Source: Micromonospora sp. WMMD1128 (GTDB taxonomy: Bacteria > Actinomycetota > Actinomycetes > Mycobacteriales > Micromonosporaceae). From it: 64,000 nucleotides of DNA. Shown here one piece after another: positions 1 to 8,606 of the stretch. The notes beneath the pieces are model-generated. The model ran no database searches and was not told the DNA's origin. It saw nothing but the letters and a program-made list of their open reading frames with translations. The translations under genes and the position numbers were made by a program. The number at the start of each line of letters is the position of its first letter. The stretch's first letter is position 1. Where the stretch lies: the NCBI RefSeq assembly GCF_027497235.1, contig NZ_CP114902.1, forward strand, positions 4,490,001-4,554,000. Reading direction: 5' to 3'.

Positions 1-1
1 A

Positions 2-484
2 CCAGCAGTCGCACACGCCGCCGAGCAAGACGGCGACGTCCAGATGCCGGCGATGTTCGGCAATCAGCGCATCGATCTTGCCGGCGACTGGAGGGGTGCC
101 CGAGTGTGCTCGGTGTGGCGGGCGCAGTCGCACGTCGAATGCTTCGCCGACCAGGCGCAGGCCGACCGACGAGCGGCCACCCTGCGAGGCACCCTTTCGG
201 AGGCGCAGTTGCTGGCATCCTGCAGCACGCCGCTCAGGCTGTTCCAGGACGCCGACAGGAAAGGCCGAATGCTGCAGTATTTCGACCGTGGCTATTGGCA
301 GAACATCCCGCTCGACTTCAACGACCAGATGTCGTCGTACCAAACCGGAAGCTGCACGTCGCACCTGGCTGAGCACTCCGGCGGCGGCGGCTACTGGTAC
401 CCGGGGTATACCGGGCCGAACTACATCGAGTACTGGGTGGGTGCTACCTGGGACAACCGGGTCTCGTCGATCAAGAACGACTGA
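2..484 (+). CDS. Secreted crystallin-like / I36-type protein, 5' partial
   Basis: The frame is open to the left edge of the window, so the true start lies upstream; the first visible residues (AVAHAAEQDG) could be the end of a signal peptide. The C-terminal half has the short aromatic- and glycine-rich pattern of beta/gamma-crystallin or peptidase inhibitor I36 folds, with a Tyr-Phe-Asp-Arg-Gly-Tyr-Trp stretch followed by N-D-x-M-S-S-Y and a cysteine-containing strand. Such small actinobacterial proteins are usually exported and disulfide-stabilised; four cysteines are visible. The exact role (protease inhibition or structural) cannot be decided. A strong hairpin follows the stop codon. Confidence 0.65.
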   Translation, partial: PAVAHAAEQDGDVQMPAMFGNQRIDLAGDWRGARVCSVWRAQSHVECFADQAQADRRAATLRGTLSEAQLLASCSTPLRLFQDADRKGRMLQYFDRGYWQNIPLDFNDQMSSYQTGSCTSHLAEHSGGGGYWYPGYTGPNYIEYWVGATWDNRVSSIKND

Positions 485-501
485 CGCGTGCGGTGACCAG
501 G

Positions 502-538
502 CGACGCGGATCAGATGAGCCACATCTGGTCCGCGTCG
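502..538 (+). terminator. Hairpin terminator after the crystallin-like gene
   Basis: The arms CGACGCGGATCAGATG and CATCTGGTCCGCGTCG pair over 16 positions with one G-T pair and a 5-nt loop, starting 17 nt after the stop codon. There is no U tract, which is common for actinomycete terminators. Confidence 0.6.
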
Positions 539-615
539 TCCGGCGAGCAAGCCGGTCACCGCATAGAGCGACAGTTCCGCGGGTTCTGCCACGGCATCAG
601 TGTCATGCGGCTCTC

Positions 616-1503
616 TCAGGCGCCGTGTGACTCAGCCACTGCCGGCTTGACGTTTTCCAGGGCGAACTCATGGAAAGTGGTGGGCGTGGTGTTCTGGGCG
701 GTTCTCGGGATGGCGTTGTTGATGCCACGTTCACCTGCCACATCCATGTCGATCATGGATTGGGCCATCGCCGCGGAGACGCCGCGGCCGAGGAGGAACT
801 CCTTGACCGCGGCGCGGTCGAGGAGTTGGTACCGGATGGGCGTGCCGAGAACATCGGTGAGGATCGCGGCGATGTCGGCGTAGGACAGGTCCTCACCGCC
901 GAGGGACTCGACCGAGTCCTGACCGGTCCAGTCACGGTTGAGCAGATGGCCGGCGGCGAGCGCCGCGATGTCCTTCGTCGCGATCCACGGCATGGTGAAG
1001 TCGGCCGGCAGCGTGCCGGTGACGGCCCCGCCTCCGATCGCGGCGGTCTGCCGGAGAATGTTGTCCATGAAGGTCGGCAGCGCCAGGGCGCGCACGTGCG
1101 CACCGGTGCTGCGCAAGAGGTCCTCCATGGCGTGCGAGGCCGACACGTGCCCGGCGTAGATCTGCGAGCCGCGCCCGAGTGCGGAGACGACCACGACGTG
1201 CGGCACGGCGTGGCGCACCACGGCGTCCGCGCCCGGGATCGAGGCGGAGACGTACGCCTCGTAGGGGCTGCTCGCGGTCGGGGCGGCCGGCATCAGCCAG
1301 AACAGGGCGTCGGCACCGGCGAGGGCGCGGTCCAGGGTGGCGAGGTCCTGGTGCGATCCGGTGACGACCTCTGCCCGCTCTCGCACGTCGGCGGGCAGTT
1401 TGCCCGGATCGCGGACGACGAGGCGGACCGGCTCGTCGTGGGTCAGCAGGGTCCGGACGAGCTTGCTGCCGATCTGCCCGGTAGGGGCGGTGACAACGAT
1501 CAT
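616..1503 (-). CDS. NmrA-like NAD(P)-binding oxidoreductase
   Basis: A 295-residue atypical short-chain dehydrogenase of the NmrA/quinone-oxidoreductase type. It begins with the nucleotide-binding loop T-x-P-T-G-Q-I-G-S (residues 5-13) and has the family's HVVVVSALG strand near residue 102 and a substrate-loop region FMDNILRQ. Such proteins bind NAD(P)H and either reduce quinones or act as redox sensors; the substrate is unknown. It is transcribed divergently from a TetR regulator about 70 bp away, the usual arrangement for a regulator and its target gene, so induction by a small electrophile or quinone is an inference. Confidence 0.85.
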   Translation of the reverse strand: MIVVTAPTGQIGSKLVRTLLTHDEPVRLVVRDPGKLPADVRERAEVVTGSHQDLATLDRALAGADALFWLMPAAPTASSPYEAYVSASIPGADAVVRHAVPHVVVVSALGRGSQIYAGHVSASHAMEDLLRSTGAHVRALALPTFMDNILRQTAAIGGGAVTGTLPADFTMPWIATKDIAALAAGHLLNRDWTGQDSVESLGGEDLSYADIAAILTDVLGTPIRYQLLDRAAVKEFLLGRGVSAAMAQSMIDMDVAGERGINNAIPRTAQNTTPTTFHEFALENVKPAVAESHGA

Positions 1504-1545
1504 GGATGATGACCCCCATCAGCATCGGGACGAAGTAAACTCGAC

Positions 1546-1558
1546 TGTACCGTATACA
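1546..1558. promoter_or_regulatory. Candidate TetR operator in divergent promoter region
   Basis: TGTACCGTATACA has complementary ends (TGTA/TACA) around 5 nt and sits in the 69-bp spacer between the NmrA-like gene and the TetR gene, overlapping a TACATT-like -10 of the TetR gene. The repeat is short, so this is a positional guess. Confidence 0.35.
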
Positions 1559-1572
1559 TTGAGGTGGACGCC

Positions 1573-2190
1573 ATGGCCCGACGCGGGGAAGCACTGCGCG
1601 AGCACATCCTCGACACGGCGAAGGTCGCGTTCCTGGAGACCGGCTTCGAGCGAACCTCCATGGACGCGATCGCACTGCGGGCGGGAACCTCGAAGCGCTC
1701 CCTGTACGCGCACTTCCCGACCAAGGACGCGCTGTTCCTGGCGGTCGTCGCGCGCACCCGCGCCCTGTTCGCCGAACGCATGGGCATCCCCGCCGACTAC
1801 GCCGACGAACCGACGGAAGCAGCCGTCCGCTACTGCGGGCGCTTCGTGCAACTGCTGCGCTGGTCCTCGGTGGGAAAGATGGCGCGACTCGGCATCGCCG
1901 AGGCGGACCGGCTGCCGGACCTGGCAGCCGGACTCTTCGACGTCCTCTTCGGCGTCACGACCAGCAACCTCGCCGCCCACCTGGAGGGCGGATCGGGACT
2001 CGCGACCGACCAGGCCGAGGCCGTCGCGAACCAGCTGATCGGCCTCGCCGTCCATCCGGTGCTCCCCCGGCTGCTGTTCGGAGTCGACCCGCTCACCGAG
2101 GAGGTGCCGGACCGGGCCCGCCTGGCGAGCGATGTCGACCTCGACCGGATCCGGCGGCTCGTCCACCTCAGCGTTTCGGCGGCAACCTGA
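1573..2190 (+). CDS. TetR/AcrR family transcriptional regulator
   Basis: About 205 residues. The N-terminal TetR helix-turn-helix is clear: EHILDTAKVAFLETGFERTS then the recognition segment RAGTSKRSLYAHFPTKDALF at roughly residues 35-55. The C-terminal ligand domain is generic (AefR-like TetR_C). ATG 1573 is chosen because GAGG lies 8 nt upstream; an in-frame GTG at 1564 adds three residues. It probably represses itself and the divergent NmrA-like oxidoreductase. The ligand is unknown. Confidence 0.85.
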   Translation: MARRGEALREHILDTAKVAFLETGFERTSMDAIALRAGTSKRSLYAHFPTKDALFLAVVARTRALFAERMGIPADYADEPTEAAVRYCGRFVQLLRWSSVGKMARLGIAEADRLPDLAAGLFDVLFGVTTSNLAAHLEGGSGLATDQAEAVANQLIGLAVHPVLPRLLFGVDPLTEEVPDRARLASDVDLDRIRRLVHLSVSAAT

Positions 2191-2220
2191 CTCTCCGCCT
2201 TGGCACTTCCGGCCGGTGGC

Positions 2221-2251
2221 GGCCGGGACGGGTCCGCAGCAGCTCCCGGCC
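2221..2251. terminator. Weak bidirectional terminator between convergent genes
   Basis: GGCCGGGA and TCCCGGCC can pair around a 15-nt loop in the 71-bp gap between the convergent TetR and XRE genes. The stem is short, so this is tentative. Confidence 0.3.
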
Positions 2252-2261
2252 GGCCTCTGAC

Positions 2262-3098
2262 TCAGAGGATGGCGGAGCGGCGGGTGGCGTCCAGCGAGCC
2301 GAGCAGGGTCAGCGCCTGCGCGCTGGAGCTGCCGGGGTCGGGCTGAAAAATGACCAGGAGCTGGCCGTCGGCTCCGCGCACGTCGAAAGACTGCGAGGTC
2401 AGGAACAGCGGTCCGACCTCGGGGTGGACGAGCTCCGTCGGATCCTCGCTCTTGCCGTAGATGACCTGCGAGGACCACAACGCGGCGAAGGTCTCGCTCC
2501 GCTCGCTCAGGGTGCTCACCAGCTCCCGCAGACGGGGGTGATCCGGGTCGAGGCCGTCGGCGTGGCGCAGGCCAGCCACGATCGACTCGGCGAAACGCTG
2601 CCAGTCGGCGAAGAAGTGCCGCGCCGCCGGGTCGAGGAAGGTCATCCGGGCCAGGTTGTCCACGGCCTGGAACGGCGAGAACAGTCCCTCGGCCAGTGGG
2701 TTGAGTGCCATCAGGTCCTTGGCCGGGTTGAGCACGAAGGCGGGGACGGTCGCGTATCCGTCGAGCAGGTGGCGCAGCGGCACGCTGATCGTCTTTCGCG
2801 GCGTCCGCCGGGTGCCGGGCACCGCCCTGGCCAGCCGATACAGGTGGTCGCGGGCCGGATCGTCCAGACGCAGGGCCGCGCTGATCGCCTCGAGAACCTG
2901 CGCGGACGGGCTGCGCTCGCGCCCCTGCTCCAGGCGGGCGTAGTAGTCGCTGTTCATGCCGGCCAGCACGGCGACCTCCTCGCGTCGCAGCCCCGCGACG
3001 CGTCGCACACCGTGCGAGGGCAGGCCGACATCGCCGGGAGCCAGGCGGGAACGGCGCGCACGGAGGAAATCCCCCAGGCTGTTTCTTACGGTCACCAT
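2262..3098 (-). CDS. XRE regulator with MmyB-like ligand domain
   Basis: A 278-residue protein. An N-terminal XRE helix-turn-helix covers about residues 8-80, with the family signature VAGLRREEVAVLAGMNSDYY and the following ARLEQGRERSPS. The rest matches the MmyB-like (PAS-fold) ligand-binding domain typical of actinomycete regulators, with NPLAEGLFSPF near residue 130 and a Trp-Tyr-rich end. MmyB itself controls methylenomycin genes, and many paralogues sit beside a single redox enzyme. Here the neighbour across an 82-bp divergent spacer is an SDR, which is the likely target. Confidence 0.85.
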   Translation of the reverse strand: MVTVRNSLGDFLRARRSRLAPGDVGLPSHGVRRVAGLRREEVAVLAGMNSDYYARLEQGRERSPSAQVLEAISAALRLDDPARDHLYRLARAVPGTRRTPRKTISVPLRHLLDGYATVPAFVLNPAKDLMALNPLAEGLFSPFQAVDNLARMTFLDPAARHFFADWQRFAESIVAGLRHADGLDPDHPRLRELVSTLSERSETFAALWSSQVIYGKSEDPTELVHPEVGPLFLTSQSFDVRGADGQLLVIFQPDPGSSSAQALTLLGSLDATRRSAIL

Positions 3099-3180
3099 CC
3101 CAGGCTAGGCCGCCGCGCTCCGGCCTGCCTGGGTACGGCTCGTCCTGGTTGCCGACCGCGAGACCGCCCAGGATGGCTAC

Positions 3181-4014
3181 ATGACCAGCAAGAACTTTCT
3201 GATCACGGGAGTCAGCACCGGACTCGGCCGTGCCTTCGCCGTCGCCGCGCTGGACGCGGGCCACACCGTCATCGGCACCGTCCGCACGGACGCCGACGCC
3301 GAGGCCTTCGCCGCCTTGCGACCCGAGCGGGCGCACGCTCGCATCCTCGACGTCACCGACCACGCGGCGGTATTCGCCACGGTGTCCGACGCCGCACAAG
3401 CCGTCGGTCCGATCGACGTGCTCATCGCCAACGCCGGCTACGGCCTTGAGGGCACCTTCGAGGAAACGCCGCTGGCCGCGCTGCGCGCCCAGTTCGACGT
3501 CAACGTCTTCGGAACGGCCGCCACCATTCAGGCAGTCCTGCCGTCCATGCGCGAACGCCGCCGTGGCCACATCCTCGCCGTCACCTCGATGGGCGGCCTG
3601 GCCGGTTTCCCCGGCGTCTCCGGCTACTGCGGCAGCAAGTTCGCGCTCGAAGGCATCCTGGAGTCGCTCGCGAAGGAGGTGGCCGGCTTCGGTATACATG
3701 TCACCGCCGTCGCCCCCGGATCGTTCCGAACCGACTGGGCCGGACGCTCGATGACCCGGACCCCGCGCACGATCCCCGACTACGACGACCTGTTCGACCC
3801 GATCCGCGCGGCCCGGCAGGACGCGAGCGGCCGGCAGCTCGGCGACCCGGCCCGCGCCGCCGCCGCTGTCCTGCACATCCTCGATCTTCCGCAGCCTCCG
3901 AACCACCTGGTCCTCGGCTCGGACGCCCTGCGGGTCATCCGGTCCGGCCGCGAAGCGGTCGACCACGACATCGCAGCGTGGGAGAAGCTCTCCCGCTCCA
4001 CCGACATCCCCTGA
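3181..4014 (+). CDS. Classical-type SDR family oxidoreductase
   Basis: A 277-residue short-chain dehydrogenase. The cofactor motif TGVSTGLG (residues 9-16), the NAG motif in ANAGYG, and the catalytic Ser and YCGSK (Y-x3-K) are all present, so it should be an active NAD(P)-dependent oxidoreductase. The overall sequence is of the type often annotated as oxidoreductase of unknown substrate. It is divergent from the MmyB-type XRE regulator. Confidence 0.88.
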   Translation: MTSKNFLITGVSTGLGRAFAVAALDAGHTVIGTVRTDADAEAFAALRPERAHARILDVTDHAAVFATVSDAAQAVGPIDVLIANAGYGLEGTFEETPLAALRAQFDVNVFGTAATIQAVLPSMRERRRGHILAVTSMGGLAGFPGVSGYCGSKFALEGILESLAKEVAGFGIHVTAVAPGSFRTDWAGRSMTRTPRTIPDYDDLFDPIRAARQDASGRQLGDPARAAAAVLHILDLPQPPNHLVLGSDALRVIRSGREAVDHDIAAWEKLSRSTDIP

Positions 4015-4099
4015 CCGGAGCGCTGCGACGGCCGAAGTCCCCGGAGCGTCCGCTAGCTTGCTCAGGCAAGATCACCGCGACACCCGCCAGGAGACCCAC

Positions 4100-5008
4100 A
4101 TGAACGACGCCGGCATCGCTCTCGACGCCTACCGCACCTGTGAGTTCGCGACTCTCGCCAAGGACGGGACGCCGATCGCGTGGCCCACCTCAGGTCTGTT
4201 CCGCACAGACGGAAAGATCCTGTTGACCACGGCGATCGCGTACCCGCACAAGGCGTTCAACGTTCGCCGTGACCCACGAGTCGCCCTGCTCTTCTCGGAC
4301 CCGACCGGCAGTGAGCTCGACAGTCCGCGGCAGGTGCTGGTCACCGGCTCGGCGACCTGCGCCGACACGGTGCACACCGAACCCGTCGGAGACCTCGCTG
4401 ACTTCTGGCGCATGATCTTCACGCGGCAGCCGAAGAGCGGCGCCTACCTCGACTGGCCGGCGAACCGCTTCACCGACTTCTACTTCATGCGGCTACGGAT
4501 CGAGGTCACCCCGGACACCACCCTCGACCGGGCGCTGCCGACGTCCCGGACGGCGATAACCGACACGTCGCTGGTCGGGGCACCGGTTCTGGCGTCGTAC
4601 CCGTCGGCGGTTCTCGCCGGCCGCGACAAGACCGGCGCACCGGTGCTCGTGCGAACAACGCTGGCGGACGGCCCCGGCGGATATCTCGTCTCCGTACCCG
4701 ACGACCTACCGCTCGGGGAGGGCCCGGCGTCGTTGCTGGTTCACCGGCACGACGATCAGCTCTGGAACCTGCACAACGCGAGTGTCCGCGGCCGTCTCAC
4801 CAGCCACGACGAGGCCGGCTGGGTGTTCGCCCCCGACCGGCTGACCGAGCCGGGATCCCGTTTCCGCGCCGGCCCGCTCGACGCGATCCGCACCGCCCGA
4901 CGGCTCCGCGCTGCCACTCAGCGCTACCTGGACCGCCGATCGATGACCCGTCCCACGATCCCCTGGGACGCATATCGCGCTCTGCGAGCTGAGACGAGAA
5001 CCCGCTGA
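4100..5008 (+). CDS. Pyridoxamine 5'-phosphate oxidase-fold protein
   Basis: A 302-residue protein whose N-terminal 150 residues follow the split-barrel PPOX/FMN-binding fold (CEFATLAKDGTPIAWPTSGL, then HKAFNVRRDPRVALLFSDP). Proteins of this type bind FMN, F420 or haem and often act as small-molecule reductases. The second half repeats a similar beta-barrel pattern (ASYPSAVLAGRDKTGAPVLV), suggesting a tandem or degenerate second barrel. ATG 4100 is preceded by CAGGAG at 7 nt. The substrate is unknown. Confidence 0.75.
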   Translation: MNDAGIALDAYRTCEFATLAKDGTPIAWPTSGLFRTDGKILLTTAIAYPHKAFNVRRDPRVALLFSDPTGSELDSPRQVLVTGSATCADTVHTEPVGDLADFWRMIFTRQPKSGAYLDWPANRFTDFYFMRLRIEVTPDTTLDRALPTSRTAITDTSLVGAPVLASYPSAVLAGRDKTGAPVLVRTTLADGPGGYLVSVPDDLPLGEGPASLLVHRHDDQLWNLHNASVRGRLTSHDEAGWVFAPDRLTEPGSRFRAGPLDAIRTARRLRAATQRYLDRRSMTRPTIPWDAYRALRAETRTR

Positions 5009-5087
5009 CGTACGGCCTTCCTGGTGACGGTGATGGTCATGTTGCCTTGTCGTCGTCCGGCACCCTGTACACCGCGTGTAGCGCTGC

Positions 5088-6290
5088 TCAGCCGACCCCG
5101 AGCGTGGTGGCGAGCTGAGTGATCGTGGTCGGGGCACGGGGGTCGCGGGCAATCTCGGCAACAATGTCGCGGGCGACCGGCCGGTGGGTGATTTCGGCCG
5201 GTGCGGTGCGCTCGGCTTCGGTCAGTGCGCGGGCCGCGTGGCCCGGATCCCCGGCGTGTAGGTGGGCGCGGGCGACGTCGAGCAGGTGCGCGGCGCGGTG
5301 TTCGGCGGGCAGCCACCGCCAGCCGGCCCGCGCGGTGGCCTTCTCGTGCCAGGCGAGCGCCTCGTCGGTGTCGCCGTTCTCCACGGCTACGGCAGCGCGG
5401 GCCAGGTCGACGGCGGTCGGTCCGAAGCCGGTGCGGTGATGGTCGTACCCGTCGCCGACCCGTTCCGCCATGCCGGCGGCCTCGTCGAGCAGTTCCCCGG
5501 CGGCGGACTCGTTGCCGTCCTGCGCCGCCGCCAGGCCAGCCTGAATGAGCAGGGTCCCGCACAGGGACAACTCCACCGGCGGGCCGTACTCGATCACCGG
5601 CGGGGCGATCCGGTACGCGGCAGTGAGCATCACCGACTTCGCCTCCCGCACCCGCCCGAGCGCCCGCAGCACCTGCCCGAGCTGCACGGCCACGGCAGCG
5701 ACCAGGACCCGGTCGCCGGTGGCGGCGAGCATCGCCCGATCCACCGCCAGCCACGCCAGCTCGGCGTCGCCGAGCTTGACCAACAAAGCAGCGGTGACCC
5801 GGTACGCCTCGACCAGCGGCACCCGACCCGCCACCGGAGCCGCGGCATCGGTGCGCTGCGCATCGGTGAGCAGATCCGGCACCAGATCGACCATCTGCGG
5901 GTAGCGGGCGTGCTGGAACGTCGTCCACGCGTACCCCACATCCCGCACCATCCGATCCACCGGCACCACCGGACGGCGACCCGCCGACTTGCCCAACGGG
6001 ATCTCGTAGCGCGACAACGCCACCCGGATCCGCTCGACGCCCTCAACCCGACCGGTCACCTGGACCGGCGCGGCGTCCTGGCCCACAAGCGCGGCCGTGT
6101 CGATACGGAGCACACGGGCGATCTCCTGAAGCGTCGACAACTTGTCCAACCGCCGCACGCCCCGCTCGACCTTGTCCACCCAGCTCTTCGACTTACCGAG
6201 CCGATCAGCGAACACCTGCTGCGACAGCTTCCGCCGGCCGCGCCAGTACGCCACCCGCCGACCCACCGGCAACAGCTCAACGCTGCCCAC
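5088..6290 (-). CDS. XRE-family regulator with TPR-like C-terminal domain
   Basis: About 400 residues. The helix-turn-helix lies near the N terminus (GRRKLSQQVFADRLGKSKSW then VERGVRRLDKLSTLQEIARV). The remaining 330 residues are alanine-rich paired helices like the TPR domain of actinomycete XRE-TPR regulators. GTG 6290 is chosen because the upstream extension of the frame is arginine-rich nonsense and because GTG overlaps the end of a 56-codon ORF, implying translational coupling. It faces a second XRE-TPR regulator at 6591 across a spacer holding a perfect palindrome. Ligand and targets are unknown; signalling-peptide binding is possible by analogy with other HTH-TPR regulators. Confidence 0.72.
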   Translation of the reverse strand: MGSVELLPVGRRVAYWRGRRKLSQQVFADRLGKSKSWVDKVERGVRRLDKLSTLQEIARVLRIDTAALVGQDAAPVQVTGRVEGVERIRVALSRYEIPLGKSAGRRPVVPVDRMVRDVGYAWTTFQHARYPQMVDLVPDLLTDAQRTDAAAPVAGRVPLVEAYRVTAALLVKLGDAELAWLAVDRAMLAATGDRVLVAAVAVQLGQVLRALGRVREAKSVMLTAAYRIAPPVIEYGPPVELSLCGTLLIQAGLAAAQDGNESAAGELLDEAAGMAERVGDGYDHHRTGFGPTAVDLARAAVAVENGDTDEALAWHEKATARAGWRWLPAEHRAAHLLDVARAHLHAGDPGHAARALTEAERTAPAEITHRPVARDIVAEIARDPRAPTTITQLATTLGVG

Positions 6291-6447
6291 GACGCCACCG
6301 CCGATCCGGCACCGCCCGGGTCGTCTCCTCCACCGGGATGCGATCCGCCTCCGCCTGGGCCAGAAGCCGCCGCCTCGCCGCCTCCCGCTCAGCCGCCTGG
6401 ATCTGCTCACCCCGGCTCACCGCCGGCTCGTCACCCTTACCCGGCAT
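6277..6447 (-). CDS. 56-residue small protein coupled to the XRE-TPR gene
   Basis: ATG 6447 is preceded by a perfect GGAGG Shine-Dalgarno 6 nt away, better than that of any neighbouring gene. The product starts MPGKGDEPAVSRGEQIQAAE and is a highly charged, Ala/Glu/Arg-rich probable single helix, ending RRWRRGQR. Its stop overlaps the GTG start of the downstream XRE-TPR regulator by 14 nt, which implies coupled translation. I do not recognise a family. It could be a regulator-modulating microprotein or a leader whose translation opens the XRE start. Confidence 0.6.
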   Translation of the reverse strand: MPGKGDEPAVSRGEQIQAAEREAARRRLLAQAEADRIPVEETTRAVPDRRWRRGQR

Positions 6448-6521
6448 CCCTTACCTCCGACCGCCACTTCAGGTGATGGAGAAGCTACGGAAGGCTATGG
6501 GCAGGCTCCATGGCCAGCGGA

Positions 6522-6538
6522 CATGTCACCGTGACATG
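6522..6538. promoter_or_regulatory. 17-bp perfect palindrome between divergent regulators
   Basis: CATGTCACCGTGACATG is fully symmetric around its central C. It lies midway between the starts at 6447 and 6591, just upstream of a plausible promoter for the right-hand gene (TCGACG, 18 nt, TAAGCT at 6570-6575). It is a strong candidate operator for one or both XRE regulators. Confidence 0.6.
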
Positions 6539-6590
6539 GGACGGCTCGACGAGCGCGAATGGGTCGCCATAAGCTCATCCCTCGAACACC

Positions 6591-8036
6591 ATGAGTAGTC
6601 GAAACGTGACGCTGGGAGCCGCCGTGCTGCTCGATCCGCTTCGAATACCAGAGGACGCATGGTCACGCGGCGAGGTGCTGACCGTCTTGGCCGCCCGCGA
6701 CATCGGCGGGCTGTTCCGCTGGATCACCCGCCTCACGGGCGAGAGCCAGAGCCGCATCGGGGCCGCCGTCGGGTTGGAACAGGGCTACGTCAGCCGGATC
6801 ATGGCCGGACGCAAGGTCACCTCGATCGACGTCCTGGAGCGGATCGCCGACGGGTGCCGAATGCCCGGCCAGGCGCGGATCACCATGGGCTTGGCACCCC
6901 GTGAGACCTCACCACCTGCCAGCCCCGACCGGCGCACTCCCACCGAGCCGCCATCGCACCGGACCTGGCAAGACGACGTACGCAGTGCCGCAGAGCTTTG
7001 GCGAGGTGACGTGAACCGTCGAGACGTACTCCGACAGGTGGCCTTCAGTTCCGCCGGCTACACCCTGCCGGCGCTGCGCTGGTTCACCGCCCCCGATCCA
7101 GCCCCGGTGACCCAGCCTGGTCGCAACGCCGTCGGTCAACCGCAGATTGACACCATCCGCGCGATGACCGCGACCTACCGCGGGCTGGACAACCAGTACG
7201 GCGGCGGGCACGCCCGCGACACCGTCGCCCGCTACCTCCACCAGGAGGTGACCCCACTGCTCACCGACGGCCGATACGATCACCCCACCGGCCAACGACT
7301 ACTCAGCGCCGCTGCCGAACTGGCCCAGCTCGCCGGCTGGCAGGCGTACGACACAGCCGAACACGGCATCGCCCAGCGGTACCTCACCCTCGCCCTGGAC
7401 TTCGCCCACGCCGCCGGTGACAACGGCCTCGGCGCGGAGATCCTCGCCGCGATGAGCCACCAGGCCACCTACCTCGGCCACACCGCCACCGGCCTCGACC
7501 TCGCCCGCGCCGCCGGCCAAGCCGCCCGCCGCGCCGGAGTCCCCGTCCTGGCCGCCGAAGCCCACGTCATGGAAGCCCACGCCCTGGCCAAAGCCCGTGA
7601 CGAACGAGCCTGCGCCGTCGCCCTGCACCAGGCGGAACAAGCCCTCGACCGGGCCGACCGCAGTACCGAACCGCATTGGCTCAGCTACTTCGACGAGGCG
7701 TACCTGTCGGCCAAGTTCGGCCACTGCTTCCACGCCCTCGGCCGCAACACCCACGCCGAACGCTTCGCGGTCCGATCCCTACGCATGGACAACCGCTACG
7801 TACGCGGCAGAGCCTTCAACCTCGCCCTACTCGCCAGCATCCAAGCCCAACAAGGCGAAGTCGAGCGGGCCTGCATCACCGGTGCGGAGGCGCTGAGCCT
7901 GACCACCCAGCTTCGCTCCGCCAGAGCGGTCCGCTACCTGCGCGACCTGCAAACCCATCTCGCCCCACGCCGGCGGCTACCCACCGTCCGGCACTTCACC
8001 GGCCGCGTCGACGCCACCCTCGGCCCACGACGCTGA
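6591..8036 (+). CDS. XRE-TPR transcriptional regulator, 481 aa
   Basis: Residues 20-90 hold an XRE helix-turn-helix (ESQSRIGAAVGLEQGYVSRI then AGRKVTSIDVLERIADG). A short N-R-R-D-V-L-R-Q-V segment near residue 142, common in this actinomycete family, precedes about 300 residues of TPR-like helices (AAGDNGLGAEILAAMSHQAT and similar). The architecture resembles NsdA-type developmental or antibiotic regulators. No Shine-Dalgarno is visible before ATG 6591, and a TAAGCT box lies 15 nt upstream, so the transcript may have almost no leader. It is divergent from the 56-aa ORF and XRE pair. Confidence 0.8.
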   Translation: MSSRNVTLGAAVLLDPLRIPEDAWSRGEVLTVLAARDIGGLFRWITRLTGESQSRIGAAVGLEQGYVSRIMAGRKVTSIDVLERIADGCRMPGQARITMGLAPRETSPPASPDRRTPTEPPSHRTWQDDVRSAAELWRGDVNRRDVLRQVAFSSAGYTLPALRWFTAPDPAPVTQPGRNAVGQPQIDTIRAMTATYRGLDNQYGGGHARDTVARYLHQEVTPLLTDGRYDHPTGQRLLSAAAELAQLAGWQAYDTAEHGIAQRYLTLALDFAHAAGDNGLGAEILAAMSHQATYLGHTATGLDLARAAGQAARRAGVPVLAAEAHVMEAHALAKARDERACAVALHQAEQALDRADRSTEPHWLSYFDEAYLSAKFGHCFHALGRNTHAERFAVRSLRMDNRYVRGRAFNLALLASIQAQQGEVERACITGAEALSLTTQLRSARAVRYLRDLQTHLAPRRRLPTVRHFTGRVDATLGPRR

Positions 8037-8039
8037 CCG

Positions 8040-8606
8040 TCACAGCTCTCCCCTGGCCTTACGCGCAACCAGCTCAAGCACCGCGACCAAGGTGCCGGCA
8101 CCGACGATCTCGCCCTGAGCCACGAGCCGGTACGCCTCTTCTAGCGGAATCCAGGCGACCTGCTCAGCCTCGTTCACGTCCACCGGCGTGCCGATGTGCT
8201 CGGCCTGCCGGGCCAGGAACAGCAGATTCTCGGCGTCGGCAGTACCGACCCACGGCTGGAAGGACAGCAACGGCTCGACAGCTTGAGGGCGCCAGCCGGT
8301 TTCCTCCTCGACCTCCCGCACCGCACACGCCGCCGGCTGCTCCTCGCCGTCGACATAGCCGCCGGGCAGCTCCCACACCCACCGGTCGAAGACGAACCGG
8401 TGCCGTCGCATCAACAGCAGTCGCTCCTGGCCGTCGAGCACGGCGACCATGGCCGACCGGGGAGCCCGGATCACGTACTGCTCAAAGCGGACCCCGTCAG
8501 GCAGCTCGACCTCGGCGATGCTCAGCCGGGCCCGCCTGGTGTCGTCCACGACCCGCTCGCCATGAATGGTCCACCGGGTCAACTCCGTCGACTGCTTCTC
8601 CACCAC
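8040..8606 (-). CDS. NUDIX hydrolase
   Basis: About 188 residues. A canonical Nudix box is present: G-x5-E-x7-R-E-V-E-E-E-T-G-W, with the preceding VWELPGG strand. The N-terminal part (HGERVVDDTRRARLSIAEVE) and length resemble ADP-ribose pyrophosphatase-type NUDIX enzymes, which clear free ADP-ribose or related nucleotide sugars. Two adjacent GTG codons (8606, 8603) are the likely starts; the frame extends further without good signals. It ends 3 bp from the convergent XRE-TPR gene. Confidence 0.85.
   Translation of the reverse strand: MVEKQSTELTRWTIHGERVVDDTRRARLSIAEVELPDGVRFEQYVIRAPRSAMVAVLDGQERLLLMRRHRFVFDRWVWELPGGYVDGEEQPAACAVREVEEETGWRPQAVEPLLSFQPWVGTADAENLLFLARQAEHIGTPVDVNEAEQVAWIPLEEAYRLVAQGEIVGAGTLVAVLELVARKARGEL

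Noticed and set aside
1519..3966. 815-residue open frame opposite the TetR-XRE-SDR region
   Set aside because: It is a G/C-driven shadow frame; the recognisable TetR, XRE and SDR domains lie in other frames.
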